Position numbers and translations under genes: made by a program | Part shown: positions 16,010-24,980 of the stretch, piece after piece | Layout: every line of letters begins with the position of its first letter | Numbering within the stretch: the first letter of the stretch is position 1 | NCBI GenBank assembly: GCA_944389835.1 | Contig: CALXNU010000016.1 | Coordinates: 1-35,825 of the forward strand | Reading direction: 5' to 3' | DNA: 35,825 bases | DNA from: an uncultured Succinivibrionaceae bacterium | Lineage (GTDB): Bacteria; Pseudomonadota; Gammaproteobacteria; Enterobacterales; Succinivibrionaceae | The notes under the pieces: model-generated | The model's input: only the letters and a program-made list of their open reading frames with translations | Database searches by the model: none | Told to the model about the DNA's origin: nothing

Positions 16010-16924
16010 ATGCAACATCTTCTGACAGGTTTTGAGTTCTCACAAGAAGAATATCTGTCTATTTTAGAGCTAGCCTCTAAGATGAAGAAAGATCCACGTG
16101 CCTACTGTGACACTTTAAAAGGATCTGCTGTCGCGATTATGATGGAAAAGCCATCATTAAGAACGCGCTCTACATTTGAAATTGCCGCTTATCGTTTAGG
16201 TGGCCACGGGGTGTTTTTAGATTTACGTGGTGGCGATTTAGGCAAAAGAGAATCTATTCCAGATTATGCAAGAAACTTATCGCGCTGGACGGATTGTTTA
16301 ATTGGTAGAGTTTTTTCTCAGCATACTCTAGAAGAGTTAGCCGCAACTGGTTCTGTGCCAGTTATTAATGCACTTTCAGATCTTTACCATCCTGCCCAAG
16401 CCATGGCAGATTACTTAACCTTACAAGAGCACTTAGGTAAGCTTCAAGGTCTATCTTTAGCTTATTTAGGTGATGGCAATAATGTTGCAAACTCACTTTT
16501 AGTAGCAGGTGCTATTTTAGGAGTTAATGTAACTTGCTTCTGCCCGCTAGGTCATGGCCCTGATATTCAAATTTTCAATCGCGCCAATGAGATTGCCAAG
16601 AAGAATGGGGCACGTCTTGATGTGATTGCCGATCCTTCAAAGATTATTGGTTTTGATGCTCTTTATACTGATACTTGGGTGTCAATGGGTGATAATACTC
16701 CACTAGATGAGGTAAAGAAGATTTTTATGCCTTATCAGATTAATGAAACCTTGGTAGCCCAATCAGGAGCTAAGGTAGTTTTACACTGCTTACCTGCGCA
16801 CCGTGGTTATGAAATTACTGATGAGGTGATGGACGGTCCTTTATCTGCAGTGTTTGATGAAGCAGAAAATCGTCTCCATATTCATATGGCATTACTTGCC
16901 AAGCTCGTAAAATCAAGAGGATAG
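16010..16924 (+). CDS. argF: Ornithine carbamoyltransferase
   Basis: It transfers a carbamoyl group from carbamoyl phosphate to ornithine to make citrulline. The carbamoyl-phosphate site is SLRTRSTFE (about residues 46-54), and HPAQAMADYLTLQEH is the second substrate motif. WVSMGD and HCLPAHRGYEITDEV complete the ornithine site, with the catalytic cysteine in HCLP. The 304-residue length fits the anabolic enzyme. TAGGAG lies eight bases before the ATG. It is the first gene of argF-argG-argH, which together turn ornithine into arginine. Its stop is 6 bp before the argG start. Confidence 0.97.
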   Translation: MQHLLTGFEFSQEEYLSILELASKMKKDPRAYCDTLKGSAVAIMMEKPSLRTRSTFEIAAYRLGGHGVFLDLRGGDLGKRESIPDYARNLSRWTDCLIGRVFSQHTLEELAATGSVPVINALSDLYHPAQAMADYLTLQEHLGKLQGLSLAYLGDGNNVANSLLVAGAILGVNVTCFCPLGHGPDIQIFNRANEIAKKNGARLDVIADPSKIIGFDALYTDTWVSMGDNTPLDEVKKIFMPYQINETLVAQSGAKVVLHCLPAHRGYEITDEVMDGPLSAVFDEAENRLHIHMALLAKLVKSRG

Positions 16925-16930
16925 AGCACT

Positions 16931-18160
16931 ATGTTAAAGCACGAGAACAAGCAATATAAGAAAGTTGTTTTAGCCTATTCAGGCGGTTTAGATACTTCAA
17001 CCATCGTACCTTGGCTTAAGGAAAACTATGGTTGTGAGGTAGTTTGCTTTGTAGCTGATGTAGGTCAAGAGCGTGAAGATTTAGAAGGCATTGAGCAAAA
17101 AGCTTTGCAATCTGGTGCCTCTAAGTGTGTAATTCGCGATTTACGTGAAGAGTTTGTACGCGATTATGTATTTGAAACCTTTAAGACTGGCGCTATCTAT
17201 GAGGGTGAATATCTTTTAGGTACTGCTATTGCTCGTCCTGTAATCGCTAAGGCTATGGTTGAGTGTGCTTTAGAGGAAGGTGCTGATGCTATCTCTCACG
17301 GTGCTACCGGTAAGGGTAACGATCAAGTCCGTTTTGAAAGCGCAGTGGCAGCTTTAGCTCCAGAGCTTGATGTGATCGCCCCTTGGCGTATTTGGGATAT
17401 GCAATCTCGTGAAGAGCTTTTAGCTTACCTTGAGGCACGTCATATTCCATGTAAGGCTACTTTAAAGAAGATTTATAGCCGTGATGCTAATGTGTTACAC
17501 ATTTCAACTGAAGGCGGTGAGCTTGAGCACACCTGGAATCCAGCCTCTGAGAATGTGTGGGTTTGGACTGTAGATCCTCAGAAGGCTCCAGATACTCCAG
17601 AGACTTTTGAGTTGACTATTGAAAAGGGTATCGTCACCGAGTTTAACGGTCAGAAGATGACTCCATTTGAGATCCTCTCTAAGTTAAATGAAGTAGGTGC
17701 TCGTCACGGTGTAGGTCGTATTGATATTACTGAGAACCGTTTAGTTGGCATGAAGTCTCGTGGTTGCTATGAGACCCCAGGTGGCACTATTGTCCACAAG
17801 GCTTTACGTGCTATTGAGCAATTAGTTTTAGATAAGAATACTCGCATTTTCCGTGATCATTTAGCCGTGGAATTCGCTCAGGTGGTCTATGATGGTCGTT
17901 GGTTTACACGTTTACGTGAAATCTTAATGGCTGCCGCCGATGAAGTTGCTCGTGATGTAAACGGTAAGGTAGTTGTACGCCTTTACAAAGGTAACATTGA
18001 TGTTATTCAAAAGGATTCACCAAATAGCCTCTTTAACTTTGATTTCGTAACCTTCGGTGCTGATGAAGTTTACGATCAAGGTGATGCTCAAGGCTTTATT
18101 CGTTTATATTCATTACCTTATAGAATTCGTGCTCTTAATGCAAAGAAGAATGCTAAGTAA
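16931..18160 (+). CDS. argG: Argininosuccinate synthase
   Basis: It condenses citrulline and aspartate with ATP to form argininosuccinate. The ATP-binding loop is [17 protein letters not shown] (residues 13-29). [13 protein letters not shown] is the aspartate/citrulline site, and [20 protein letters not shown] and RALNAKKN near the end are family marks. At 409 residues it belongs to the common ~400-residue type, not the longer ~447-residue form of E. coli. AGAGGA overlaps the argF stop region, so translation is likely coupled. Codons lean towards CGT, AAG and GGT, suggesting higher expression than argF or argH. Confidence 0.97.
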   Translation: MLKHENKQYKKVVLAYSGGLDTSTIVPWLKENYGCEVVCFVADVGQEREDLEGIEQKALQSGASKCVIRDLREEFVRDYVFETFKTGAIYEGEYLLGTAIARPVIAKAMVECALEEGADAISHGATGKGNDQVRFESAVAALAPELDVIAPWRIWDMQSREELLAYLEARHIPCKATLKKIYSRDANVLHISTEGGELEHTWNPASENVWVWTVDPQKAPDTPETFELTIEKGIVTEFNGQKMTPFEILSKLNEVGARHGVGRIDITENRLVGMKSRGCYETPGGTIVHKALRAIEQLVLDKNTRIFRDHLAVEFAQVVYDGRWFTRLREILMAAADEVARDVNGKVVVRLYKGNIDVIQKDSPNSLFNFDFVTFGADEVYDQGDAQGFIRLYSLPYRIRALNAKKNAK

Positions 18161-18187
18161 TTTTTTTTAAAGAGTATAAATTCTCAT

Positions 18188-18222
18188 GCCCGGGTGTTGT
18201 GCATCCGGGCTTTGCTGTTTTT
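18188..18222 (+). terminator. Terminator-like hairpin between argG and argH
   Basis: The GC-rich stem GCCCGGGTG (18188-18196) with CATCCGGGC (18202-18210), 9 bp with one G-U pair and a 5-nt loop, is followed by TTTGCTGTTTTT. It lies 28 bp after argG and 14 bp before the strong argH ribosome site AAAGGAGG. It may lower or attenuate transcription into argH. Confidence 0.65.
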
Positions 18223-18235
18223 AAAGGAGGCTTTT

Positions 18236-19615
18236 ATGGCATTGTGGGGCGGCAGATTTACCCAAGGTCCTGATCAAAGATTTAAAGATTTTAATGATTC
18301 ACTTAAGTTTGACTGTGCAATGGCTTTAGAAGATATTGACGGCTCAATTGGTTGGGCTAAGGCCATTTGTGAAGCAGGCGTTTTAACTTTAGAGGAAAAA
18401 GATAAGTTAATTCAGGCTTTAAATGAGTTAAGACAAGAGATTGCAGATGATCCTCATAAAATTGCAGGAGAAGCTGATGAGGATATTCACTCTTATGTTG
18501 AAAGACGTCTTATTGAAAAAGTAGGCCAATTAGGCAAGAAATTACATACTGGCAGATCAAGAAATGATCAAGTAGCTTTAGACTTAAAGCTTTGGTGTCG
18601 CGCCTCTTCAGTTAAAATTTCAGAAGCTCTAGTTCATTTAGAGAAGACCTTAGTTGAGTGTGCTAAGCGCCATCAAGGCCAAATTTTCCCAGGATATACT
18701 CATTTACAAAGAGCACAGCCGATAACCTTCTCTCATTACATCCTCTCTTATGTGCAGATGTTTGAAAGAGATTATAAAAGATTACAAAATGCCTTAGATT
18801 TAATGAGCACCTGTCCTCTAGGATCAGCAGCATTAGCTGGTACTGCCTATAAGATTGACAGAGATGCTCTAGCCGTAGATTTAGGCTTTAAAGAGGCTAC
18901 TTTTAATAGCTTAGATGCTGTTTCTGATAGAGATCATGTTTTAGAGCTTTTATCTTGCGCCTCAATTTCTATGGTGCACTTATCACGCTTAGCTGAAGAT
19001 TTAATTATTTATAATTCAGGTGAGGCAGGCTTTTTAGAGTTATCAGATAAAGTGACCTCAGGCTCTTCTTTAATGCCTCAAAAGAAAAACCCTGATGCTT
19101 TAGAGTTAATTCGTGGCAAGTGCGGGCGCGTGGTTGGTGCTTTAACTGGCATGTTAGTTACCATGAAAGCTTTGCCTATGGCCTATGATAAGGATTTACA
19201 AGAGGATAAAGAGCGCCTTTTTGATGCTATGGATACTTGGCACTCTTGCCTTGATATGGCAGCTTTGTGCTTTGAAGATTTAAAACTTCGTGAATCTAAA
19301 GTAGAAAGTGCAGCTAAAGGTGGTTACTCTAATGCAACCGAGCTTGCTGACTATTTAGTCTCAAAGGGCATTGCCTTCCGTGAAGCTCACGAAATTGTAG
19401 GTCGCACAGTCTTATATGCTATTGAAAAGAATAAGGCTTTAGAGGATCTTAGTGTCGATGAGTTTGAAAAATTCTCTCAAGTCGTAGGCGGTGATGTCTA
19501 TGAGTGCTTAAAGCTTGAGAATATTGTGGCCAAACGCGATATTAAAGGCGGTACAGCACCTCGCCAAAATGCTCTTGAAATTGAAAGATTAGAGAAGCTT
19601 TTAGCTTCACGCTAA
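18236..19615 (+). CDS. argH: Argininosuccinate lyase
   Basis: It splits argininosuccinate into arginine and fumarate. The N-terminus [23 protein letters not shown] is typical. [32 protein letters not shown] and the fumarase-superfamily signature [20 protein letters not shown] (with the catalytic serine loop) are all present, as is GTAPRQ at the C-terminus. I chose ATG 18236 (459 residues), five bases after AAAGGAGG; a longer frame would start inside the hairpin at 18194. It closes argF-argG-argH. A bidirectional terminator separates it from the convergent yeiH gene. Confidence 0.97.
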   Translation: MALWGGRFTQGPDQRFKDFNDSLKFDCAMALEDIDGSIGWAKAICEAGVLTLEEKDKLIQALNELRQEIADDPHKIAGEADEDIHSYVERRLIEKVGQLGKKLHTGRSRNDQVALDLKLWCRASSVKISEALVHLEKTLVECAKRHQGQIFPGYTHLQRAQPITFSHYILSYVQMFERDYKRLQNALDLMSTCPLGSAALAGTAYKIDRDALAVDLGFKEATFNSLDAVSDRDHVLELLSCASISMVHLSRLAEDLIIYNSGEAGFLELSDKVTSGSSLMPQKKNPDALELIRGKCGRVVGALTGMLVTMKALPMAYDKDLQEDKERLFDAMDTWHSCLDMAALCFEDLKLRESKVESAAKGGYSNATELADYLVSKGIAFREAHEIVGRTVLYAIEKNKALEDLSVDEFEKFSQVVGGDVYECLKLENIVAKRDIKGGTAPRQNALEIERLEKLLASR

Positions 19616-19625
19616 TTTAAAAATT

Positions 19626-19652
19626 AGGAGATCTACGTTTAGTAGATCTCCT
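19626..19652. terminator. Bidirectional terminator between argH and yeiH
   Basis: A perfect 11-bp stem, AGGAGATCTAC (19626-19636) and GTAGATCTCCT (19642-19652), has a GTTTA loop. Ts follow on both strands (TTTAAGTTT on plus, AATTTTTAAA on minus). It lies between two convergent stop codons. Confidence 0.8.
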
Positions 19653-19658
19653 TTAAGT

Positions 19659-20738
19659 TTAGGCTAAAGTCGTTGTTACAAAGTCAGTTAATAAATAACC
19701 GCCAATTACCAACCAGACAAAAAGCATAAAAGCTAAAAGGAAAGGTTTAGCTCCTGCCTGTTTAAACTTATCAAAAGAAGTATCGGTACCTAAGGCGGTC
19801 ATCGCCATGGTGAGCATGAAAGTATCAATATATTCAATCGCCCCATTTAAAGGGATTTCTTTTACCGATTGAGCATCAAAAAGTCCTTGTAAGAGAGTAT
19901 TTAGGCAAATAATGCCGATAAAGTAGAAAGCAAACCACGGAATAGTAACTTTATTTTTAACTTTTTTACCATCAATTACGACACTTTCACGATATTTGGC
20001 CAAAATTAAGCTCATTACAACTAAGACGGGGGCGAGCATCATGACGCGGATCATCTTAGTAATAGTCGCAGTACCTGCAATGCCAAGCTCATCGGTAGGA
20101 TCCATAGCATTACCAGCGCCTGCCACGTGTGCTACTTCATGTAAGGTACCTCCGGTGTAGATGGCAACTGCGGTATTGTTAAGACCATCTAAAAGACCTG
20201 AGCGATACATGATAGGGTATAAGAACATGGAGATGGTACCAAAAATTACCACGGTGGAGACGGCAATCGCAGTTTTATGTCCCTCACAGCGTACTACAGG
20301 TTCTGCACCTAATACAGCGGCAGCGCCACAAATGGAACTTCCAGTTGCCGTCATTAAAGCTAAATCTGAGTCGATTTTTAATAAGCGACCAAAAAGCACG
20401 CCTAAGCATAAAGTACCGCAGACTATAACTAAATCAACAAAAACTGCTTGTAGGCCAACGGCTGCCACGTCAGTTAAAGTTAAGCGAAAACCGTAGAGCA
20501 CAATACCGCAGCGTAAAATTTGTTTAGTACAAAATTTAATTCCTGGCGTCCAAGATTCAGGCAATTTACTTCTAAGTGAATTCGCGTAGATCATGCCTAA
20601 GATGATGCCGACAATTAAAGGGCTTAAGGATAAGGATTTAACAAAAGGTAATTGTGCAATATAGAAAGCGGCAAAGGAGAACAGGGCTATGAGTAACAGC
20701 CCATGAAAGGTATTTGCGCGTTGATCTTTTTCAAACAT
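19659..20738 (-). CDS. yeiH: YeiH-type (UPF0324) putative sulfate exporter
   Basis: An inner-membrane protein of 359 residues with about 10 membrane segments. UPF0324 signatures are visible: LSPLIVGIILGMIYANSL, GIVLYGFRLTLTDV, TGSSICGAAAVLGAEPVV (about residues 131-148), GGTLHEVAHVAGAG and TMAMTALGTDTSF. Members are annotated as putative sulfate exporters, but biochemical proof is thin. GGAGAG precedes the ATG. Upstream in the same direction lie a LysR regulator of the YeiE/CysL kind and a WYL regulator; in E. coli YeiE is the neighbour and regulator of yeiH. The gap to the LysR gene contains an array of operator-like half-sites, so it may have its own regulated promoter. Confidence 0.9.
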   Translation of the reverse strand: MFEKDQRANTFHGLLLIALFSFAAFYIAQLPFVKSLSLSPLIVGIILGMIYANSLRSKLPESWTPGIKFCTKQILRCGIVLYGFRLTLTDVAAVGLQAVFVDLVIVCGTLCLGVLFGRLLKIDSDLALMTATGSSICGAAAVLGAEPVVRCEGHKTAIAVSTVVIFGTISMFLYPIMYRSGLLDGLNNTAVAIYTGGTLHEVAHVAGAGNAMDPTDELGIAGTATITKMIRVMMLAPVLVVMSLILAKYRESVVIDGKKVKNKVTIPWFAFYFIGIICLNTLLQGLFDAQSVKEIPLNGAIEYIDTFMLTMAMTALGTDTSFDKFKQAGAKPFLLAFMLFVWLVIGGYLLTDFVTTTLA

Positions 20739-20805
20739 GACATCTCTCCAGATTTAGGATGCGTGCAGGATAGCTTTTAACGCGCTAAAAAACTAATGTT
20801 TTATT

Positions 20806-20832
20806 GTTATGCGCTATAACTTAAAGTTATAG
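20806..20832 (-). promoter_or_regulatory. LysR-type operator candidate before yeiH
   Basis: Three half-sites lie exactly 10 bp apart: GTTAT (20806-20810), ATAAC (20816-20820) and GTTAT (20826-20830). The last two are the core of a perfect 19-bp palindrome at 20814-20832. The array overlaps the end of the LysR gene and lies 68-94 bp before the yeiH ATG, where a LysR-type activator would bind. It could not act as an intrinsic terminator, since no T-tract follows on the minus strand. Confidence 0.55.
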
Positions 20833-21720
20833 ATTTTGAGCTTTGATATACTCTTTAAGAAATTGAACAAAGGAGATGGCAAGAGGTTTGAGCTCTCCTC
20901 CCATCCTTACAATCATAAATTCTCTTTTAAATTTTATATCTTCAAGGTCAATGACTTTTAAAGTACCAAGCTGTAATTCATTAGAAAGCGCATAGCCTGA
21001 GATAATGCCAAAAGCTTTGGTGTTTAATAAAAAGGATTTAATAGCCTCCGTACTTCCTAAATAAAGCAACACATTAAGCTTATCTAAATCAACCTGTTTA
21101 GTTAAAAGCGCCTCTTCGATGACCTCTAAAGTGCCGGATCCTCTTTCACGTAACACCAAAGGAGATCCTATAAAATCTTTTAAGGTAAGACTTTGGGCTT
21201 TAAAAGAGTTATTGGTTATAACTTTAAGTTCATCTTCTAAAAAGGGCGTATATTGAAGACCTTGGGTTTGATGGATGCCTTCTACGAAACCTACATCAAG
21301 TAAGTCACTTTTTAAGGCATCTTCAATAGTACGGGAGTTACCACTTAACATGGTGATCCCAACTTTGGGGTAAAAATGTTTAAAACTTGCTAAAACTTTA
21401 GGAAGCACATATTGAGCTATAGTAGTACTCGCCCCAAGTCTTAATTTTCCTACCTGATCTTTAGTTAAAAGATGCATGGTATAGTCTAAATCTTCATAAT
21501 CTTTTAAAATTTTTGAAGTTTTTTCAAAGAAAATCTCACCTGCTGCCGTAAGTTTAAGCTTTCTGCCAAGTCTTTCAAAAAATTTTACCCCATATTCACT
21601 TTCAAGTTTTGCAATCTGCCGAGTTATAGCAGGTTGGCTTATAAATAGCTCTTGTGAGGCTTTAGTAAAACTTAAGTTATTTGCTACACTAAAAAAAGTT
21701 TTAAGTCGAAAATCTTCCAT
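20827..21720 (-). CDS. LysR-family regulator (YeiE/CysL-like)
   Basis: A 297-residue LysR-type regulator. The N-terminal winged helix-turn-helix covers residues 1-60 (FFSVANNLSFTKASQELFISQPAITRQIAKLESEYGVKFFERLGRKLKLTAAG). The effector domain shows LGASTTIAQYVLPKVLASF, DVGFVEG, LVLRERGSGT and GSTEAIKSFL, all of which recall YeiE and CysL, regulators linked to sulfite/sulfur metabolism. AAGGGG lies seven bases before the ATG. The start codon abuts the stop codon of the WYL gene (TAGATG), so the two are probably co-translated. The likely target is yeiH, with the half-site array at 20806-20832. The effector is unknown. Confidence 0.9.
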   Translation of the reverse strand: MEDFRLKTFFSVANNLSFTKASQELFISQPAITRQIAKLESEYGVKFFERLGRKLKLTAAGEIFFEKTSKILKDYEDLDYTMHLLTKDQVGKLRLGASTTIAQYVLPKVLASFKHFYPKVGITMLSGNSRTIEDALKSDLLDVGFVEGIHQTQGLQYTPFLEDELKVITNNSFKAQSLTLKDFIGSPLVLRERGSGTLEVIEEALLTKQVDLDKLNVLLYLGSTEAIKSFLLNTKAFGIISGYALSNELQLGTLKVIDLEDIKFKREFMIVRMGGELKPLAISFVQFLKEYIKAQNL

Positions 21721-22719
21721 CTAAAGCCCCTTTTTATCCATAAGCTCTTCAGTTAAAGGGTTGATTTCTTCACCCTTATCATTAAAAAGACGTGCTTTAA
21801 GTCCAAAAGATCTCACAAAGGCAAAAAGCTCAGGACTTGAACAGGTGGTAATTTCCAAAAAAATACTCCCATCGGGGTTTTCGATGATTCTTTGATTTTC
21901 AGCAAAAATTCTTTCACGAATATAATCGCAAGCACCAGCGTCTTTAAATAAAATGCGATAAGTTACAGGATCATGCCATTTAAGACCAAATAGTTTAAGG
22001 TTGGAAACGGGAATTGGGAAGGTTCTTTTAGTATTAGTTTTATTAATATTATAAATGCGATGAATACTGAAGTAGCAGTAGTGATGAAGGGTTTTAAGAT
22101 CGGAAGTTAAAGCTCCAAAGACATAAAGTGCACCTGACATAGAAAGAATTCTTGCTGGGGCAAATAAATGATGACGCAGCTCTTTTTTCCCAGCTGCTTT
22201 ATAACTTATAGACAGAATTTGCTTACTTTCAATGGCATCTAAGAGCATTTGAATTTTCTCAAAATGTGGGGTGTAGTCGATATAACCTTTGGAGTAGAAA
22301 GAAAAATGCCCCTTTGCCTCATCGCTTGTAAAAGGATTTGAGAGATCTTGTTTGGAGATGGAGTATTCAAGTAAGAAATTATCAAGTGATTTTTTGACCT
22401 GATCTGGCATGAATTCATCTACTAATTCACGGCACAGATTAAGATATCTTAAATCTTTATTTTGCCTTGGTACTAAATTGCCAAGAGTGCTATTAGGGGT
22501 AATTTTGTAATAACGCTTACCGTATTTCATACCCGAGTAAAATCTATTGCCCATAACACTTTCAATTTCTGTACTAAGGCGAATTACAGTTTGGCGGGAG
22601 CAATTAAGCTTTTTACTTAAATCAGATAAGAAATGTTCTTTATCATCTGAAATTAAAATAAAAAGCAGACGTAAGAGTTTGGATCCTGAAGTGGCGTCAT
22701 TATCAATTTTTACAGTCAT
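21721..22719 (-). CDS. WYL-domain transcriptional regulator
   Basis: A 332-residue regulator with an N-terminal winged helix (about residues 14-70, with LSDLSKKLNCSRQTVIRLSTEIE as the recognition region), a central WYL domain (about 175-250, LSISYKAAGKKELRHHLFAPARILSMSGALYVFGALTS) and a C-terminal WCX domain (about 255-325). WYL domains sense ligands such as nucleotides or nucleic acid ends in relatives; the ligand here is unknown. GAGGG lies six bases before the ATG. It is the first gene of a likely WYL-LysR-yeiH unit. A palindrome at 22830-22844 over the probable promoter suggests control, perhaps self-control. Confidence 0.85.
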   Translation of the reverse strand: MTVKIDNDATSGSKLLRLLFILISDDKEHFLSDLSKKLNCSRQTVIRLSTEIESVMGNRFYSGMKYGKRYYKITPNSTLGNLVPRQNKDLRYLNLCRELVDEFMPDQVKKSLDNFLLEYSISKQDLSNPFTSDEAKGHFSFYSKGYIDYTPHFEKIQMLLDAIESKQILSISYKAAGKKELRHHLFAPARILSMSGALYVFGALTSDLKTLHHYCYFSIHRIYNINKTNTKRTFPIPVSNLKLFGLKWHDPVTYRILFKDAGACDYIRERIFAENQRIIENPDGSIFLEITTCSSPELFAFVRSFGLKARLFNDKGEEINPLTEELMDKKGL

Positions 22720-22812
22720 AGTGGTCCCTCAATATCTTATTACCGCCCCTGGTTGTCGCTTTTTTTCGGGTAGAAAGTTTTTTCAATGATGTAATTTATG
22801 GGGCGTGAAGGT

Positions 22813-22844
22813 AGTATAAAAAGGCCCCTTTCCATAATATGGAA
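22813..22844 (-). promoter_or_regulatory. Promoter and palindromic operator before the WYL gene
   Basis: On the minus strand a -10 TATACT lies at 22813-22818. A perfect 15-bp palindrome, TTCCATA-A-TATGGAA (22830-22844), sits where the -35 element would be, and no consensus -35 is seen. A regulator bound there would block or recruit RNA polymerase. Confidence 0.5.
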
Positions 22845-22898
22845 TACTGCCTTAAAAAGTTTAAAATTTTTGTGGACTAGCGCTCATTTATACGTTTT

Positions 22899-23360
22899 TT
22901 AGTTTTTACCTGTTGAGCCAAAGCCGCCAAGACCTCGAAGACTTGCTTCAAAATCATCTACGATGTCAAAATCAACTTTCACGATAGGTAAAATTACCAT
23001 TTGTGCAATTCTTTGGCCAACTTCAATAAGATAATCCTCATCTGAGCGATTCCAAAGAGGCACCATTAAAGGCCCTTGATAGTCAGAATCAATAAGACCG
23101 GTTAAATTGCCAAGCACAATGCCATGTTTAAAACCAAGACCTGATCTTGGAAGGATCGTGGCACAAAGATTAGGATCTTTAAGATGTAGAGCAATACCTG
23201 TTGGACATAAGATACTCTCATGGGCTTTAAGGAGAGTATCTTTATCAAACATGGCTCTTAAATCTAAGCCTGCCGAGCCTTCAGTTGCGTATGAAGGCAG
23301 GGGATAAGAGCCATTTTTTAGTCTTGCATCTAAAATTTTAAGACTTACCTTTAAACTCAC
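22899..23360 (-). CDS. dut: dUTP diphosphatase
   Basis: It hydrolyses dUTP to dUMP and PPi, supplying dTMP synthesis and keeping uracil out of DNA. The five trimeric dUTPase motifs are present in order: [58 protein letters not shown] and the C-terminal arm GLGGFGSTG. The 153-residue length is normal. The start is GTG 23358-23360, overlapping the coaBC stop (GTGA), so translation is coupled to coaBC. The coaBC-dut order is the usual enterobacterial one. Confidence 0.97.
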   Translation of the reverse strand: MSLKVSLKILDARLKNGSYPLPSYATEGSAGLDLRAMFDKDTLLKAHESILCPTGIALHLKDPNLCATILPRSGLGFKHGIVLGNLTGLIDSDYQGPLMVPLWNRSDEDYLIEVGQRIAQMVILPIVKVDFDIVDDFEASLRGLGGFGSTGKN

Positions 23361-24655
23361 GCTTTAGAACTCCTAGCGTTTTGAAAGATAAGCTCCATTA
23401 ATTGACGAGCAATAACGCTTTTTGGGGCTTTGGTAAATTTTGAGACTAGACCATCTTTATCAAAGACGGAGACTTCATTTAAATCGCTGTTAAAGCCGAT
23501 ATCCTGTCTTGAAACATCATTTAAAACAATAAGATCAAGGTTTTTGCGCTTGAGCTTTTCTGTTGCATGTTCTTCAAGATGATCAGTCTCTGCCGCAAAG
23601 CCTACAGTAAATGGGCGCTTTTCTTCAAGGTGACCTACATAGGAGATGATATCTTCATTTTTAATTAAAGTTAAAGTGATGCTATCTCCAGTATCATTTT
23701 TAGTAAGTTTATGATCATAAACATAGGCTAAACGATAATCTGAAACTGCAGCACAGCCTATGACAATATCAGCATTTGCTACTTGATCTTTAATAGCATT
23801 TAACATGTCAGCGCAAGTTCTAATGTTAATGCGTCTGACCCCATTTGGGCAGTTTAGATTTACCGGCCCTGAAATTAAGGTTACTGTAGCACCCATATCC
23901 CGAGCAGCCTCTGCTAAGGCATAACCCATTTTGCCAGAGCTTCGATTGGTGATAACTCTTACTGGGTCGATTGGTTCTTCAGTAGGTCCTGCGGTAATTA
24001 AAACTTTAAGGTTGGCACCTAAAACTTTAGGTAATAATTTGGTTTGACCTAAAGCTAAAGGATTGGCAGGTGATGGTAAGTACTGACTGTAGCCTGCAAA
24101 AGGAATGCCTTCGCGGGAGTTTAAAATTGCACAGATAAAATTGAAGATTTTATCGACATCTTGCATTCTGCCAGAGCCTTTTTCTCCGCAGGCTAAGTCC
24201 CCATCCTCAGGGGTTAGAATGATAAAACCTCTTTTTCTTAAAATCTCAAGATTATCTTGGGTGGCTTGATTTTGGTACATGCGCTGATTCATAGCCGGTG
24301 CGATGATGGTACGGCAAGGAGCTGCAAGCACGGTGGCAGTTAGCATATTATCTGCAAAGCCGTGTGCTAATTTAGCAATGGTTTGAGCAGTGGCCGGGGC
24401 TATGACAATTAAATCAGCATTAGCGGATAATTCGATGTGTTTAATATGGTTGGTATCATCGAAAATTTCGGTTGATACTTGATGATGTGAGAGGGCTTCA
24501 AAAGTGGCTGGTGCGACAAGTTTACTTGCAGCCTCGGTTAAAGCAACATAGACATCAGCACCATTTTTTACAAGTAATCTTAAAAGTTCACAGGATTTAT
24601 AGGCGGCAATAGAGCCTGAAACTCCTAAAACGATCTTGCGATTTTGAAGTTGCAT
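23357..24655 (-). CDS. coaBC: Bifunctional CoaBC: phosphopantothenoylcysteine synthetase/decarboxylase
   Basis: A two-domain CoA synthesis enzyme of 432 residues. The N-terminal flavoprotein decarboxylase (CoaC, about residues 1-190) shows [16 protein letters not shown], the [17 protein letters not shown] loop and the substrate-clamp [16 protein letters not shown] with the catalytic cysteine. The C-terminal synthetase (CoaB, about 210-425) shows [32 protein letters not shown] and later [21 protein letters not shown] lies seven bases before the ATG. It is cotranscribed with dut. In E. coli radC lies between this region and rpmB; here radC is missing and a 532-bp non-coding region takes its place. 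Confidence 0.97.
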   Translation of the reverse strand: MQLQNRKIVLGVSGSIAAYKSCELLRLLVKNGADVYVALTEAASKLVAPATFEALSHHQVSTEIFDDTNHIKHIELSANADLIVIAPATAQTIAKLAHGFADNMLTATVLAAPCRTIIAPAMNQRMYQNQATQDNLEILRKRGFIILTPEDGDLACGEKGSGRMQDVDKIFNFICAILNSREGIPFAGYSQYLPSPANPLALGQTKLLPKVLGANLKVLITAGPTEEPIDPVRVITNRSSGKMGYALAEAARDMGATVTLISGPVNLNCPNGVRRINIRTCADMLNAIKDQVANADIVIGCAAVSDYRLAYVYDHKLTKNDTGDSITLTLIKNEDIISYVGHLEEKRPFTVGFAAETDHLEEHATEKLKRKNLDLIVLNDVSRQDIGFNSDLNEVSVFDKDGLVSKFTKAPKSVIARQLMELIFQNARSSKA

Positions 24656-24782
24656 AATTTGCCTCCTTAATGCAATCGTATATTGATACTACCCTCTAAT
24701 CTTAAACTAAATTTTAGCTGTCTGCACAAAGACTTGCATTTTTTATGAGCCTTTTTCTGTCGATTTTGGATAGGCTCTTTAA

Positions 24783-24806
24783 TGATTGGTAAAGAGATGC
24801 TATAAT
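24783..24806 (+). promoter_or_regulatory. Promoter P1 of the rpmB leader
   Basis: A consensus extended -10, TGC-TATAAT (24798-24806), is followed by a GC-rich discriminator (GCCCGTCCCC), the form seen in growth-rate or stringently controlled ribosomal promoters. The -35 (TTTAAT, about 17 bp upstream) is weak, as is common with an extended -10. Confidence 0.7.
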
Positions 24807-24918
24807 GCCCGTCCCCGATTTCTTCTTTCACTTGATTTTAAGCTGATTTTGGGGTCCATGCCGATGCTTTTTTGTTTTAGAGGTTACGCGCTTTAGCTTA
24901 GCTTAAATAAATATATGT

Positions 24919-24950
24919 AAAAATCCGTGATCTTTTCGTGGGTTTTGTGA
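24919..24950 (+). terminator. Terminator or attenuator-like hairpin between P1 and P2
   Basis: AAAATCCGTG pairs with CGTGGGTTTT across an ATCTTTT loop, a stem of about 10 bp with G-U pairs, ending in TTTT then GTGATAAAA. A transcript from P1 would be about 130 nt if it stopped here. The T-run is short, so termination may be partial. Confidence 0.45.
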
Positions 24951-24956
24951 TAAAAT
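24946..24956 (+). promoter_or_regulatory. Promoter P2 of the rpmB leader
   Basis: TGTGATAAAAT at 24946-24956 can be read as an extended -10 (TG-T-GATAAA) or as a plain TAAAAT. It is followed by a GC-rich discriminator GCGCGC. No clear -35 is seen. A transcript would begin near 24962, about 225 nt before rpmB. Confidence 0.5.
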
Positions 24957-24980
24957 GCGCGCACTTTGTTGTATCCTAGA

